The notes: a model not told the origin generated them from the letters alone. A DNA stretch of 64,000 nt from Anaerolineae bacterium (GCA_019637555.1 JAHBVK010000018.1:1-64000), one strand, 5' to 3'. Counted from the stretch's first letter, positions 8,046 through 17,412 are shown. Numbers and translations are program-made.

Positions 8046-8672
8046 TTACGGAAGCGGTTCGATCCGCACGTCATAGCTTTGACCGTAGACGATGGTTAAA
8101 GCACCACAGCCACGTTGGGTGAAGCCCGTGGAATGGTAAACCTCTACTGCGAGATGAGGTAAACGTTGGAAATATGCGCCCCACCCTACAACATCTGGCT
8201 GAAAATCGACCATTCTATAAAAGACTTTTGTTGGATAGCCCCACTGTTCATCGTAAACAACTTCGGGGAGCAAGAATTGGCACCCGCTACCGTTGATCCA
8301 TCGTGTCGATTGAAGGTCACTTGCCAATTTGTCCATTAATTCCGTGACTGTTTGCAGCGCCGGAAAGAATCGCCCAGAAGTGCATGATTGCTTCTCGACG
8401 GCTGCAATTTTGTCGTTCTTCACCTCAAAATCGTAGATACAATCGCCAAGTGCTACGATGCTGTGTTCGTTCGGCATCATCTCCATCCGATAGTGAGAAA
8501 ACGGGCGCGAATCCCACTTCGCTCTTGCTTGTTTCAACTCGAAATATTTGTCAGCTAGCAGATTGCCATTTAGGAGAAAACGGGGAGATTCGCGTCTCGG
8601 CACTAGGACGCTGATAGCGGTAAATTCACAGCAGCAGATAAACAGCGCGATTAACCACCGGATCGTGATCAT
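8046..8672 (-). CDS. DUF6174-domain protein, membrane-anchored or secreted
   Basis: 208 aa with an N-terminal hydrophobic segment (about 4-24) and an extracytoplasmic domain. The pattern of a W followed by YRM, a C-x-Y-F strand and VYDEQWGYPTKVFY is that of DUF6174, a family of unknown function found in secreted bacterial proteins. It converges on the molybdoenzyme gene (10-base gap) and lies downstream of gatB on the same strand, with an inverted repeat between. Confidence 0.6.
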   Translation of the reverse strand: MITIRWLIALFICCCEFTAISVLVPRRESPRFLLNGNLLADKYFELKQARAKWDSRPFSHYRMEMMPNEHSIVALGDCIYDFEVKNDKIAAVEKQSCTSGRFFPALQTVTELMDKLASDLQSTRWINGSGCQFLLPEVVYDEQWGYPTKVFYRMVDFQPDVVGWGAYFQRLPHLAVEVYHSTGFTQRGCGALTIVYGQSYDVRIEPLP

Positions 8673-8696
8673 CGAATGAGCGCCTATTATGTTGTC

Positions 8697-8750
8697 TTAG
8701 TGGATACCTCTAGCCCGTTATCCGCTAAATAGGCTAGAGATCCCACTAAT
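8697..8750 (-). terminator. Imperfect long hairpin between gatB and the DUF6174 gene
   Basis: CTCTAGCC (8708-8715) pairs with GGCTAGAG (8732-8739), and the stem extends outwards to TTAGTGGAT / ATCCCACTAA with small bulges. It lies right after the gatB stop. There is no U-run, so it may be a processing or RNA-stability element rather than a true terminator. Confidence 0.4.
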
Positions 8751-8758
8751 CTCGAAGG

Positions 8759-10216
8759 CTACTGACCGCACTTTGCGGCTAATTTTTCGTTTAACACCTG
8801 CATCACCAGATCAGCAGGGAACTTGCCCTTACCTTCCTTCATCACCAAGCCCATCAGATAGCGCACGACCTTTTCTTCGCCAGCGCAGAAGCGATCAACG
8901 TCTTTGGGATTATCGGTCAGCACTCTATCGATCACTGCTTCGACGGCACCAGTATCGCGCGTTTGCTCCAAGCCGAGATTCTGCACCCACTCCGCCGGAG
9001 CACCACCATTTTCATAGATGTTATCAAGTACGGTCTTAGCGGCGTTGTTGTTGATCGTACCTGCGTCCACCAGCTTGATCAGCGCGGCGATGTCGGCAGG
9101 CTGTACCTTGATGCTGCCGATTTCTTCGGGATCGTAGCCTGCTTTGTTCATGCGTGCGAACACTTCATTGAGCAGCCAATTGGCTGCTTTCTTGGCATCC
9201 GCACCCGCCGCCAGTACTTTCTCGTACCAATCGGCGACCGTGCGATCCGCGACCAACACTGAAGCATCGTAGCGGGAAAGTCCGAGTGCGAGGAAGCGAT
9301 CACGCTTGGCGTCGGGCAGTTCGGGCAACCGTTCGCGCACCTGCTCCACATAGTCCTCAGTGATGTGCAGGGGTAGCAGATCGGGTTCAGGGAAATAGCG
9401 ATAATCGCTGGCGCTTTCTTTGACGCGCTGCAACACCGTCTGCTGGCGTAATTCATCCCAACCGAACGTCGCTTGCTGGATCGTGCCGCCCTGATCGTAG
9501 ACTTTGCCGTGACGGGCGATCTCGTAGGCGCTGGCACGTTGCAGGGAGCGAATGCTGTTCAGGTTCTTGACCTCGACGCGAGTGCGGAACTCGTCGCTGC
9601 CGACTGGACGGGCGCTGATGTTCGGCTCCATACGCAGCACGCCCTTGCTCATGTCGCCAGTGTTGACGCCAAGATAAACAAGGATCGCACGCAGCTTGCG
9701 GGCATACGCCTCCGCTTCAATGTCGCTGCGGATGTCCGGCTCGGTGACAATTTCCAGCAGCGGCACGCCGGATCGATTGAAATCGACCAAACTGCTGTTG
9801 CCAAGATGCACCAGCTTGCCCGTATCTTCTTCGAGGTGGGCGCGACGGATACCGATCCGTTTCTGCGTGCCGTCGGGTAGATCGATCATCAGCCAACCGT
9901 TACGCGCTAACGGCAGTTCGTACTGGCTGATTTGATAGCCTTTGGGCAGGTCAGGATAGAAATAGCTTTTGCGGGCGAAGACGTTGTAGCCAGCGATTTC
10001 GCAGTTGAGTGCCAGTCCCACCATGATCGCGTAATCGACTGCCGCGCGATTGATCACGGGCAGCATACCGGGCATTCCCAGACAAATGGGGCAAACGTAA
10101 GTGTTCGGCGCTGCTGTGGTGCTATCGACCACAGCGCAGCCGCAGAACATCTTGCTTTTGGTCAGCAATTCGGCGTGAACTTCCAAACCGATCACGCCCT
10201 CGTATTGTGTCGTCAT
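8759..10216 (-). CDS. gatB: Aspartyl/glutamyl-tRNA(Asn/Gln) amidotransferase subunit B
   Basis: 485 aa, normal length. N-terminal kinase-like catalytic domain starting [13 protein letters not shown], zinc-binding cysteines in FCGCAV and CPICLG (about 25-43), [12 protein letters not shown] strand, and a C-terminal GatB/Yqey tail domain ending in a basic helix. GatB binds the mischarged Glu-tRNA(Gln) or Asp-tRNA(Asn) and phosphorylates the acyl group before GatA-derived ammonia attacks. gatA is 7 kb away (17554-19008) and gatC is not in the window, so the trimer genes are scattered here. Confidence 0.97.
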   Translation of the reverse strand: MTTQYEGVIGLEVHAELLTKSKMFCGCAVVDSTTAAPNTYVCPICLGMPGMLPVINRAAVDYAIMVGLALNCEIAGYNVFARKSYFYPDLPKGYQISQYELPLARNGWLMIDLPDGTQKRIGIRRAHLEEDTGKLVHLGNSSLVDFNRSGVPLLEIVTEPDIRSDIEAEAYARKLRAILVYLGVNTGDMSKGVLRMEPNISARPVGSDEFRTRVEVKNLNSIRSLQRASAYEIARHGKVYDQGGTIQQATFGWDELRQQTVLQRVKESASDYRYFPEPDLLPLHITEDYVEQVRERLPELPDAKRDRFLALGLSRYDASVLVADRTVADWYEKVLAAGADAKKAANWLLNEVFARMNKAGYDPEEIGSIKVQPADIAALIKLVDAGTINNNAAKTVLDNIYENGGAPAEWVQNLGLEQTRDTGAVEAVIDRVLTDNPKDVDRFCAGEEKVVRYLMGLVMKEGKGKFPADLVMQVLNEKLAAKCGQ

Positions 10217-10234
10217 TCGTTCTCCGAAAATCCG

Positions 10235-10387
10235 TTAAGCTGTCTCTGGTACGGGTTCGCCCGCAAATGCCAGAATGATCTTATCGCGCGGGATGCCTGC
10301 TTGCACCAGCGCATCAATGAGAGGTAACTCGCTACAACAATATGTGCCTTTTCTTAAGCTATCCAACTGCTCATCGGAGTTACTCAT
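10235..10387 (-). CDS. Short XisI-like protein
   Basis: 50 aa. The ATG at 10387 lies inside the last codons of the upstream gene (ATGAGTAA overlap of 8 bases), pointing to translational coupling. The C-terminal half (PLIDALVQAGIPRDKIILAF) resembles the end of XisI, the fdxN element excision controlling factor, in which a GIP-x-x-x-I-x-LxF segment is conserved. Full XisI is about 110 aa, so this is either a minimal or a truncated version. XisH, its normal partner, is not recognised next to it. Function of the XisHI pair is not settled in any case. Confidence 0.45.
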   Translation of the reverse strand: MSNSDEQLDSLRKGTYCCSELPLIDALVQAGIPRDKIILAFAGEPVPETA

Positions 10388-11039
10388 CGCCCGGTAGACC
10401 GTAATCGTAGGCGCGTTTCTTGGCATCCAGCGATTGGTTGAGCATGGTACCTTCGGTGCGGACGCGAACCACTTTGCGCGGACGCCATGTGGTATGAATA
10501 TCGCGCACGAAGCTGGTGACTAATTCGTAGGCAAGCTGCTCGAAACTGGTTTGTTCGATGTTATCGACGATGCGGGGCCAGCCATAGCCCCACGCGAACC
10601 ACGAACCATCCGCGAAGATCAGGAAGTCGTAGAACGATTCGGCGTTGGGATCGTCACCGATGAACAATGCCACACGTCCGCAAGCTTCTTTGAACTTGGA
10701 GTTATGGATTTTGGCGTCGTCTTTGGGATTGGGCCATGCGGCTCCCACCAGCGGGACGATGATTACGCTCCAATCGTCAACGTAGATCTGCATCGCCTGT
10801 CGCCAGTCGCCAGCCGGATGCTGGATACGACGCGGTTTCGTTAGTCCGGTAATTCCTGTCGCTATTGCCTGTGCGTAAACGGTATCAATATTATTGAAGA
10901 GCTGCTGACAAAACGTTTTCATCAACGTTTCGATTTGCGATTTCTCCTCACGGCGACGCTTCATTTCCCGCTTCAAGATGTTGAGCGGGTGATCTTCATC
11001 ATGAAGGGGAGCTTGCGCGTTCACTAATGAGTTAGTCAT
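10380..11039 (-). CDS. Conserved-looking protein of unknown function coupled to the XisI-like gene
   Basis: 219 aa from ATG 11039 (AAGGTG upstream; GTG 11051 is an alternative). A basic, charged N-terminal helix (about 20-45, KREMKRRREEK) precedes a mixed domain with many Trp and Asp residues (WRQ, DDWSVIIVPLVGAAWPNP, DGSWFAWGYGWPRI). No signal peptide or membrane segment is seen. No family recognised. It overlaps the XisI-like gene, so the two form a unit between gatB and an aminotransferase. Confidence 0.55.
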   Translation of the reverse strand: MTNSLVNAQAPLHDEDHPLNILKREMKRRREEKSQIETLMKTFCQQLFNNIDTVYAQAIATGITGLTKPRRIQHPAGDWRQAMQIYVDDWSVIIVPLVGAAWPNPKDDAKIHNSKFKEACGRVALFIGDDPNAESFYDFLIFADGSWFAWGYGWPRIVDNIEQTSFEQLAYELVTSFVRDIHTTWRPRKVVRVRTEGTMLNQSLDAKKRAYDYGLPGDE

Positions 11040-11180
11040 GGCTATCCACACCTTGCCCTAACACCAAGTCAAAACATACCTTAGATTTTATCTCACCCAA
11101 TCGCAATTTCCGCAAGCGGAGGCACAAATTTAGGCGATAATCACAAGTATCGCAGGCAAGTGTGACTAACCGCCAAGAGA

Positions 11181-12341
11181 TCATCCGTGACGCTGCATGA
11201 AGCGGCGCAACCGTTCAAGTGCTTCCTCGATCTTTTCATAGGCGGTGGCGTAGCTGGCACGGGCGAACCCCTTACCGCTGGCACCAAAAGCCGTACCGGG
11301 AACCATCGCTATGTGCTCTTCAGCCAGCAGCGCATCGGCAAACTGATCCTCGCTCATACCCGTCGCTTCAATGTTGGGGAAAGCATAGAATGCACCCTTA
11401 GGCTCAAAGCAGGTGAGTCCTAGTTCGTTGAAGCCAGCCACGATCAGCTTGCGGCGGCGATCATATTCTTGCAGCATGGCGCTAACATCATCTTCGGCAT
11501 GCTGCATCGCTTCCACCGCTGCCACCTGCGCCATCGTTGGCGCAGACATGATGGTGTACTGGTGGATCTTGCGCATCGCCGCCAATAGTTCCGCAGGAGC
11601 CGCCGCATAACCGATGCGCCAGCCCGTCATGGCGTGGCTCTTGCTGAAACCGCCGAGCGCAATGGTGCGCTCGCGCATACCGGGCAGCGTGGGGAAATGG
11701 ACATGCTCAACGCCATAAATCAGCCGATCATAGATTTCGTCGGAGAGCACGATCAGATCGTGCTTTTCGGCAAGCTGCGCGATCTCTAGCAGGTTGTCGC
11801 GGCTCATCACTGCGCCCGTCGGATTGTTGGGATAGCCGATGAGCAGCGCTTTGGTGCGCGGCGTAATCGCGGCTTCAATGGTAGCTGCCGTAACCTGAAA
11901 GTTATCTTTCATGTAGGTTGGCACCATGACGGGCACGCCACCCGCAAAACTGACTTCGGCGGGATAGGCAACGTAGCATGGTTCGGGGATGATCACTTCA
12001 TCACCGGGATCGAGGATGGCGGTAAGTGCCAGATACAGCGCCTCGCTGACGCCTACTGTTGCCAGCAGTTCGTGCTCAGAATCGTAGTCGATGCCGTATA
12101 GATGCTTCAGGTAACTACTAAGCGCATGTCGCATCTCAACAGTGCCAGAGTTGCTGGTGTAATGAGTCTCGCCGCGCTGCAATGAGGCGATACCAGCCTC
12201 GAGTACTCGTTGTGGTGTAGTAAAGTCAGGCTCACCGATGCCAAGCGAGATCACATCTTGCATAGTAGCGGCAATATCAAAGAACTTGCGGATGCCGGAT
12301 GGTGGTACGCTGGAGACTCGCTGGGAGATGAACTTACGCAT
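11181..12341 (-). CDS. PLP-dependent aminotransferase, class I/II
   Basis: 386 aa. Fold type I features in order: LGIGEPDF (substrate loop), YPNNPTGAV, LSDEIYDRLIY (PLP ring Asp/Tyr), and GGFSKSHAMTGWRIGY with the Schiff-base lysine, then a C-terminal YAFPNI small domain with an Arg-rich end. Such proteins are annotated as aspartate/alanine or aromatic aminotransferases; this variant resembles the archaeal/thermophile aspartate aminotransferase group. Exact donor and acceptor cannot be told. Monocistronic by appearance. Confidence 0.9.
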   Translation of the reverse strand: MRKFISQRVSSVPPSGIRKFFDIAATMQDVISLGIGEPDFTTPQRVLEAGIASLQRGETHYTSNSGTVEMRHALSSYLKHLYGIDYDSEHELLATVGVSEALYLALTAILDPGDEVIIPEPCYVAYPAEVSFAGGVPVMVPTYMKDNFQVTAATIEAAITPRTKALLIGYPNNPTGAVMSRDNLLEIAQLAEKHDLIVLSDEIYDRLIYGVEHVHFPTLPGMRERTIALGGFSKSHAMTGWRIGYAAAPAELLAAMRKIHQYTIMSAPTMAQVAAVEAMQHAEDDVSAMLQEYDRRRKLIVAGFNELGLTCFEPKGAFYAFPNIEATGMSEDQFADALLAEEHIAMVPGTAFGASGKGFARASYATAYEKIEEALERLRRFMQRHG

Positions 12342-12448
12342 GACAAACCCCGTGCTGGTAGAAGAACTACAATCATAGCATGAGGGTAGCGGGAAAGACA
12401 GACAGGCAGTAGGACAATGCAGTCCAATTGTGAGGCGAAGTCGAACGG

Positions 12449-12486
12449 AAACACCTCAGTTTGGGACGAAACTGAGGTGTTTTTAG
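12449..12486 (-). terminator. Strong intrinsic terminator, probably bidirectional
   Basis: A 14-bp perfect stem AAACACCTCAGTTT (12449-12462) and AAACTGAGGTGTTT (12469-12482) with a GGGACG loop; T-rich on both strands at the base. It would end the histidine kinase/response regulator transcript before the aminotransferase gene. The rest of the 12342-12675 gap holds the aminotransferase leader and no gene that I can see. Confidence 0.85.
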
Positions 12487-12675
12487 TGCCAGAAGTTCGC
12501 AGGGAATACAGGGCGGTTTCAGGCGCAATGTTAGTAAGGCATGTCGATAAGTTGGAATCGAGTTAGTGGTTATTCCTCAAATATAAAGTCTCTAAGTTAA
12601 GGTTGAAACTATCACCCGGAGACGGCTGCGCGACATTGGAATTCGCTCCGGGACAAGGTATACCCTCTAATATTC

Positions 12676-13074
12676 TCAGGCAGAGGTTGTATTACGCTTG
12701 AGCGCTTCTGCTTTGAGCAGACGGGAGACTACATCGATCAGACGGTCAGGCGTAAATGGCTTGCTGATGAACGCGGAGCAACCAAAACGCTCGGCGATTG
12801 CCATCTCGATGTGTCCGGTACGTGCGGTGACAGCGACGATGGGAGGGGCAGCGTTACCACCAAGCTGACGGCGCATGGTCAGGATCATGGTGCGACCATC
12901 GACATCGGGCAGGTCGAAATCCAGCAGGATCAGATCGGGGCAGTTATGCCGGGCATAGGCAGCCGCATCCAGCCCCCGCAGGAAGTGCTTGATCTGGTGT
13001 CCTTGTGAACTCAAGATATGGATGACCAGATCGGCATTTTGTTGATTATCTTCGACTAAAAGAATGTAAGACAT
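12676..13074 (-). CDS. Stand-alone receiver-domain response regulator
   Basis: 132 aa consisting of one REC domain only. Acidic pair E8-D9, phosphoacceptor D52 in LLDFDLPDVDG, conserved Thr in VAVTART, and Lys in SKPFTP. There is no output domain, so it acts as a phosphate shuttle or by protein contact, like Spo0F/CheY/DivK. It is third in the order kinase, regulator, regulator. Confidence 0.9.
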   Translation of the reverse strand: MSYILLVEDNQQNADLVIHILSSQGHQIKHFLRGLDAAAYARHNCPDLILLDFDLPDVDGRTMILTMRRQLGGNAAPPIVAVTARTGHIEMAIAERFGCSAFISKPFTPDRLIDVVSRLLKAEALKRNTTSA

Positions 13075-13128
13075 TTCCGAATTCCTTCATGACGGGCGTA
13101 CCAACGTTTGTGTATAGAGATAAAGGAA

Positions 13129-13488
13129 TCAGCTCTGGCTCTCGTAACGTTTGATCACGTTTGCCAGTTGCAAGATTGAAAAAGGCTTGGTCAGAACATG
13201 ATCAAAGCCAGCTACCTGACAGTTCCGCAGATCGTCCGCTGTGGTTAGACCGGTAACGGCAACCAGTGGCACATTGAAGCCCTGCTGACGCACTTTCTGA
13301 GGCAGTTGCAAGCCTACACGCGCACGATTGATCATGATGTCGATCAGGATCAGATCGGGCTGACTATCCAGCGACGCATCGAACTTCTCCATATTTTCCG
13401 CCACGATCAGTTCGTGCGGGGTTGACTGTACGTACAGGTCAACCAGATGAATGTCATTCGGTTCGTCGTCCATATAAAGAATTCGCAA
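13129..13488 (-). CDS. Stand-alone receiver-domain response regulator
   Basis: 119 aa, a single REC domain. Acidic residues D7-D8, likely phosphoacceptor D50 in LILIDIMI, Thr in VAVTGLTT and Lys in LTKPFS. The loop after the phospho-Asp (MINRARVGL) is unusual, replacing the common MP-x-M-x-G. Like its neighbour it has no DNA-binding domain. It starts 33 bases after the end of the hybrid kinase gene. Confidence 0.88.
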   Translation of the reverse strand: MRILYMDDEPNDIHLVDLYVQSTPHELIVAENMEKFDASLDSQPDLILIDIMINRARVGLQLPQKVRQQGFNVPLVAVTGLTTADDLRNCQVAGFDHVLTKPFSILQLANVIKRYESQS

Positions 13489-13521
13489 GGTTGAAGCTCC
13501 TGTTACTTGAATTAGCTAGAC

Positions 13522-15387
13522 TTACTTTACGTCGACAAGCTCGGCTGACTCGGCAGCCAGTGATTGCGGTTCGTAGCCCAATGCCTTCTCCACTGCTGTG
13601 AAGATCGAGGCGGGATTGACTGGCTTGGGCAGATGCGTCACGCTGGTGAACTGCTCCGAGCGATCCAAGTCCTCTGCCATTGAGCAAATCACGACAGGAA
13701 TATTGGCTGTCTCCGGATTGCTGCGCAACTGATCCAAGACTTCCCAGCCAGAGAGATTGGGCAAGTAGACATCCAGAATTATCAACGAGGGCAGAAGACC
13801 AAGCGCCAGATTGAAAGCTTCCGCGCCATCAGCTGTTTCGACCACTACAAAGTCGCGCAGTTCCAAGGTGCGGCGCAGCAACTGACGCATGTCATCTTGA
13901 TCCTCGACGATCAGAACCGTCGGCGTCTCAATCATGTCGTCATCTCCTTGCGCGAAGATGCGAACACCGTCCATCATCTCGCTGGAAGTCAGATCGACAC
14001 GTTGTGCATGTTCTTGATCAACGGGTACGGTGAAGGTGAAGATGCTGCCGTGCCCGACCTCGCTAGTGACGGTCAAATCGCCGCCATGCATCAGGCAAAG
14101 CTGCTTGCTGATGTCCAGCCCCAAGCCCGTGCCACCAAAGTTGTGACTGTCATGACGCGCTTGCTCAAAGCGATCAAAGATAGTTTCTAGTGCATCTGCT
14201 GGAATACCCAAGCCTGTATCGATCACAGAAATGGAGATAAAGTCCGCGTCAGCTACCGCTTTGACTGTGATGCTGCCGGAGCTGGTGAACTTGACGGCGT
14301 TAGACATCAGATTAAGTAACACCTGACGAATACGCATCGGATCAGCGAAGGAGTGGGGTAAGTCGGCGGGAATTTCGGTGCGTATCTGGACGGGTTTGCC
14401 TTTGAGCAAACCGATGGAGGTCGCTACCACGCCACGACAGATTTCTCCTAAATCTACTGATTCGCAGTTCAGTTCGAACTTACCGGATTCGATCTTGCTG
14501 AGGTCAAGGATGTCGTTAATCAAGCCGACCAGATGGTGACCATTCGCTTCGATCAGTTCCAAGTAGGGGCGATGAACCGCCGGAACTTTGGTGTTCTTGA
14601 ACATCTGCGGGAAGTTCAACATGGAACTGGAATAGCCGACGATCACGTTCAAGGGAGTGCGCAGCTCGTGGCTGACGTTCGACAGGAATACTGATTTTGC
14701 CTTGCTGACTTCTTCCGTTTTGCGATGCGCTTCTTCCAGTTGGTCGTTCAACTGCTCCAACTTGGAATTTGCTTGCATCTGACGCAGGTGCGCCAATTTT
14801 AATTCCTCGCCCTGTGCAAAAAAGGCTTCCGCACGGCGTCGATCTTTCATCTGGATGTCCAGTGCCCAATGCACCGTGTCCATCGCATCTTCGACTTTGA
14901 AATACAGCACTACCGCGATCAGACAGCAGATAAGCGAAGGGAAAACTGCCGTTGCGAGGTAGCCTGAAATCCCATCATGGATCAAAGTACCAATCGCCAT
15001 GCCTAAGATCGATACTACTGTGATGCGGAGAATGCCTTCCAGCCTTAGCAGAACGCATGAGATGATGACCGGGACAAGCAGCAAATAATAGAGAATGGGA
15101 CGAGGACCGACCAGTGCCAACTGAACTGCACCAGCCGCGACTATAGAAATTAGGAATGCCCAACTACCGAGAACATCGGCTTTGAAACTCCTAAAAAGGA
15201 ATCCACCAACAATGCCTGCCACCAAGATGCCCCACGGCACCACTTCAATAGCCTGATTTCTGGCAACAGCAAAAGCAAGGATCAGGATGCTACAAAACGT
15301 AGCAATCGCCAAAATTTCTTTGAGTCTGGTATGACGATTAATTTCAAAGTCATCCGTGATCTCAAGGTTTTGCAATGATGCGCTCAT
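13522..15387 (-). CDS. Membrane hybrid sensor histidine kinase with C-terminal receiver
   Basis: 621 aa. Five to six closely spaced transmembrane helices (about 22-165) with almost no outside loops, a coiled coil (about 190-230), HisKA with H240 in SNVSHELRTPLN, HATPase_c with N-box NLMSNAVKF, DTGLGIP and GTGLGLD, and a REC domain (about 490-605) with LIILDVYLP as phosphorylation site. The membrane part without a sensor loop suggests detection of a membrane or intracellular cue. Together with two stand-alone receivers downstream it could form a multistep phosphorelay; no DNA-binding output is encoded here. Confidence 0.93.
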   Translation of the reverse strand: MSASLQNLEITDDFEINRHTRLKEILAIATFCSILILAFAVARNQAIEVVPWGILVAGIVGGFLFRSFKADVLGSWAFLISIVAAGAVQLALVGPRPILYYLLLVPVIISCVLLRLEGILRITVVSILGMAIGTLIHDGISGYLATAVFPSLICCLIAVVLYFKVEDAMDTVHWALDIQMKDRRRAEAFFAQGEELKLAHLRQMQANSKLEQLNDQLEEAHRKTEEVSKAKSVFLSNVSHELRTPLNVIVGYSSSMLNFPQMFKNTKVPAVHRPYLELIEANGHHLVGLINDILDLSKIESGKFELNCESVDLGEICRGVVATSIGLLKGKPVQIRTEIPADLPHSFADPMRIRQVLLNLMSNAVKFTSSGSITVKAVADADFISISVIDTGLGIPADALETIFDRFEQARHDSHNFGGTGLGLDISKQLCLMHGGDLTVTSEVGHGSIFTFTVPVDQEHAQRVDLTSSEMMDGVRIFAQGDDDMIETPTVLIVEDQDDMRQLLRRTLELRDFVVVETADGAEAFNLALGLLPSLIILDVYLPNLSGWEVLDQLRSNPETANIPVVICSMAEDLDRSEQFTSVTHLPKPVNPASIFTAVEKALGYEPQSLAAESAELVDVK

Positions 15388-15492
15388 GCCATTACCCTAT
15401 CATTTGTTGGCAATATTCAGGTGAACTGTGGTTATTTAACATGCAATTGGCTGGTGCTGAGAAGAGGGGAAAGGCTCATTGTTATAAGTGAG

Positions 15493-15521
15493 CGTATATG
15501 CGAATTCAAAACTGTTATCAA
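15493..15521 (-). promoter_or_regulatory. Putative promoter of the histidine kinase operon
   Basis: On the minus strand TTGATA and TATACG are separated by exactly 17 bases, about 105 bases before the kinase ATG. The gap 15388-15695 otherwise contains only AT-rich leader and the inverted repeat at 15644-15679. Confidence 0.4.
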
Positions 15522-15643
15522 TGTGAAAACTATGTGAAGAGAAATAGCGCAGGAAATAGAATCGCGGTTACTACTAAAGCCAAAAATCACGAGCTAAGTT
15601 ATATGCCAATTATTAATAGTAGAACGCCTTCGGAGTGAGCGAA

Positions 15644-15679
15644 TACCCGAAGACCTTAATGAAGTTACATCTTCGGGTA
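15644..15679 (-). terminator. Inverted repeat after the DinB-like gene
   Basis: TACCCGAAGA (15644-15653) and TCTTCGGGTA (15670-15679) are perfect complements around a 16-base loop, 17 bases after the stop of the minus-strand gene. It lacks a U-tract, so it is a weak or Rho-assisted terminator candidate. Confidence 0.4.
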
Positions 15680-15695
15680 AGGGATACAATCAAGA

Positions 15696-16400
15696 TCAAC
15701 TTAGTAGTTGCTGGAAGGGAGGTAGATCGCGCAGCGATATGAGGTCGGGGTCTTGCGGCGCCCAATCCTTCAGATCGGGCTGCAAGTTGAGCGCTTCGGG
15801 CAGCAAAGCTAAGGCTTGATCAGGCAAACCTGCTTTGGCATAGGTACACGCCAGATTGTAGATGGAGTACCCGTAGGGGAACAGGTCATCAACAGTCTTG
15901 AGTTGTCCAACCACCTGTTGATTGAGAGCGACTGCTTTTTCCTGCTCACCCTGCTGTATCTGGTAGGTGGTGAAATGTTCTGTCGGATGCACCAACGCAT
16001 GGCTGATGAAGTTGCCGCCTAACGCACCACGCGCCCATGAGAAGTGACCATTTTGTGTCAGTTGTTCCTCATTCAGGCTGGTAATCAAGGCAATCAGGCG
16101 GGCAAAAATGCGTTCGGAGTCAGCACGCACCTGATCCCACGTATCCGCGTGGTGATCGTTGAAAATCCCCTTGTTTGTTTCTTCAAGTTCACCGCTACTA
16201 TCAACTTCTTCGCCACGCAGACTTTTCTCCGTACGTTCGAGACTGCGATTCATGTAGAAGTTAGCATGAACGACGTTATCTTTAGCTGACCAGAGTTCCC
16301 ACGTGCCCGGATCATTGCGCCGCTCATCGCTCAGCCCATCCATGAAGGCACGATGCACTGATTGCGCATAGGCGATTAATTCTAGTAGCTGATCTTTCAT
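15696..16400 (-). CDS. DinB/ClbS-like four-helix protein with a short TPR-like tail
   Basis: 234 aa. The first ~150 residues look like the DinB/ClbS (DfsB) helical bundle: a starting helix LLELIAYAQSVHRAF, then TWELWSAKDNVVHANFYM and a conserved SHALVHPTEHF with His residues placed as metal ligands in DinB proteins. The last 80 residues contain one to two TPR-like helices (YSIYNLACTYAKAGLPDQALALLPEALNLQP). DinB-like proteins are metal-dependent thiol transferases or hydrolases; ClbS hydrolyses colibactin. The TPR addition is unusual. Specific function unknown. Confidence 0.6.
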   Translation of the reverse strand: MKDQLLELIAYAQSVHRAFMDGLSDERRNDPGTWELWSAKDNVVHANFYMNRSLERTEKSLRGEEVDSSGELEETNKGIFNDHHADTWDQVRADSERIFARLIALITSLNEEQLTQNGHFSWARGALGGNFISHALVHPTEHFTTYQIQQGEQEKAVALNQQVVGQLKTVDDLFPYGYSIYNLACTYAKAGLPDQALALLPEALNLQPDLKDWAPQDPDLISLRDLPPFQQLLS

Positions 16401-16428
16401 CGGCGCTGACCTCCGCCCCTAATTACAG

Positions 16429-17412
16429 TTATACAATAACGGACGAAGTATCACCGATGTTCACGCTCTTGAAGCGACCCTCAACTTTGCCATTACGCCC
16501 GACCAGACTGGTTTCCAACTGCACATTAGCGACCTGCGCGTTATCGTCGATGATCGAATCGCGGAGGATGCTAGCCGTAACTTTGGCGTTCGCGCCGATG
16601 GAGACATGAGGTCCGATCACTGAATCCATGATCGTTGCCGTCGGATGTACGTAGACGGGCGGGATCACCAGCGCGCCCTGCACTGAAGCGCTGTTATCTT
16701 TGCCGTTATCCAGCAAGTAGCGGTTGGTCTCTAAGACAGCCTCCGGCGTCCCTGCATCTAACCAGACGGAGACTTCCTGCGTGCGAACCTTCGCGCCACC
16801 TTTGATCATCAGCGTCATGGCATCGGCGAGGAAATATTCGCCTTTGGTCATGATCTTGTTGTTGATCTGCTCGTCCAAGGCGGCGACCAGCTTTTTGCCA
16901 CTGCTGAAATAGTACAGCCCGATGACCGCCAGCTTGTTTTCCATCGTGGCGGGCTTTTCCACAAAGTGTGTGACATAGCCTTCGCCATTCAGGGCAGCCA
17001 CGCCGAAGCGACGCGGATCTTCGACTTCCTTGACGAAAATCAGCGCATCATCCTTGTAATTCTTGAGGGTGTTCAAATCGGTCTCGAACAGCGTATCCAC
17101 AAAGATCACAAAGACAGGTTCATCCGTCGCGATATAGTCACGAGCCAGCGCGATGGCGTGGGACTGACCGAGCATCTCTGGCTGCTGCACGTAATGCGCA
17201 TTCACCCTGTAATTCTCAGCCATGTATTTCTCGACTTGATCGCCTAAGTAGCCAGTGATGAAGATGTATTCGCTGACATCCAGCGACGCCAGTTTATCAA
17301 TCAGATGTCCGAGCACGGGTTTGCCAGCGACGGGAAACAGCGGCTTCGGTTTGGTATGCGTGTGCGGACGTAAGCGCGTGCCGAACCCAGCTAGGGGGAT
17401 AACGACCTTCAT
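16429..17412 (-). CDS. Sugar-phosphate nucleotidyltransferase with left-handed beta-helix end
   Basis: 327 aa from ATG 17412 (AGGAG seven bases upstream); a start at 17451 would add 13 residues before the catalytic strand. The NTP-binding start KVVIPLAGFGTRLRPHT with KPKPLFPVAGKPV, the DTLFE metal site, and EVEDPRRFGVA and EKP substrate loops mark an NDP-sugar pyrophosphorylase of the RmlA/GlmU/ManC class. Residues ~250-327 form hexapeptide repeats (SVIGPHVSIGANAKV, SIIDDNAQV). It makes an activated sugar (dTDP-, UDP- or GDP-); which one cannot be decided. The next gene downstream starts after 28 bases. Confidence 0.88.
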   Translation of the reverse strand: MKVVIPLAGFGTRLRPHTHTKPKPLFPVAGKPVLGHLIDKLASLDVSEYIFITGYLGDQVEKYMAENYRVNAHYVQQPEMLGQSHAIALARDYIATDEPVFVIFVDTLFETDLNTLKNYKDDALIFVKEVEDPRRFGVAALNGEGYVTHFVEKPATMENKLAVIGLYYFSSGKKLVAALDEQINNKIMTKGEYFLADAMTLMIKGGAKVRTQEVSVWLDAGTPEAVLETNRYLLDNGKDNSASVQGALVIPPVYVHPTATIMDSVIGPHVSIGANAKVTASILRDSIIDDNAQVANVQLETSLVGRNGKVEGRFKSVNIGDTSSVIV

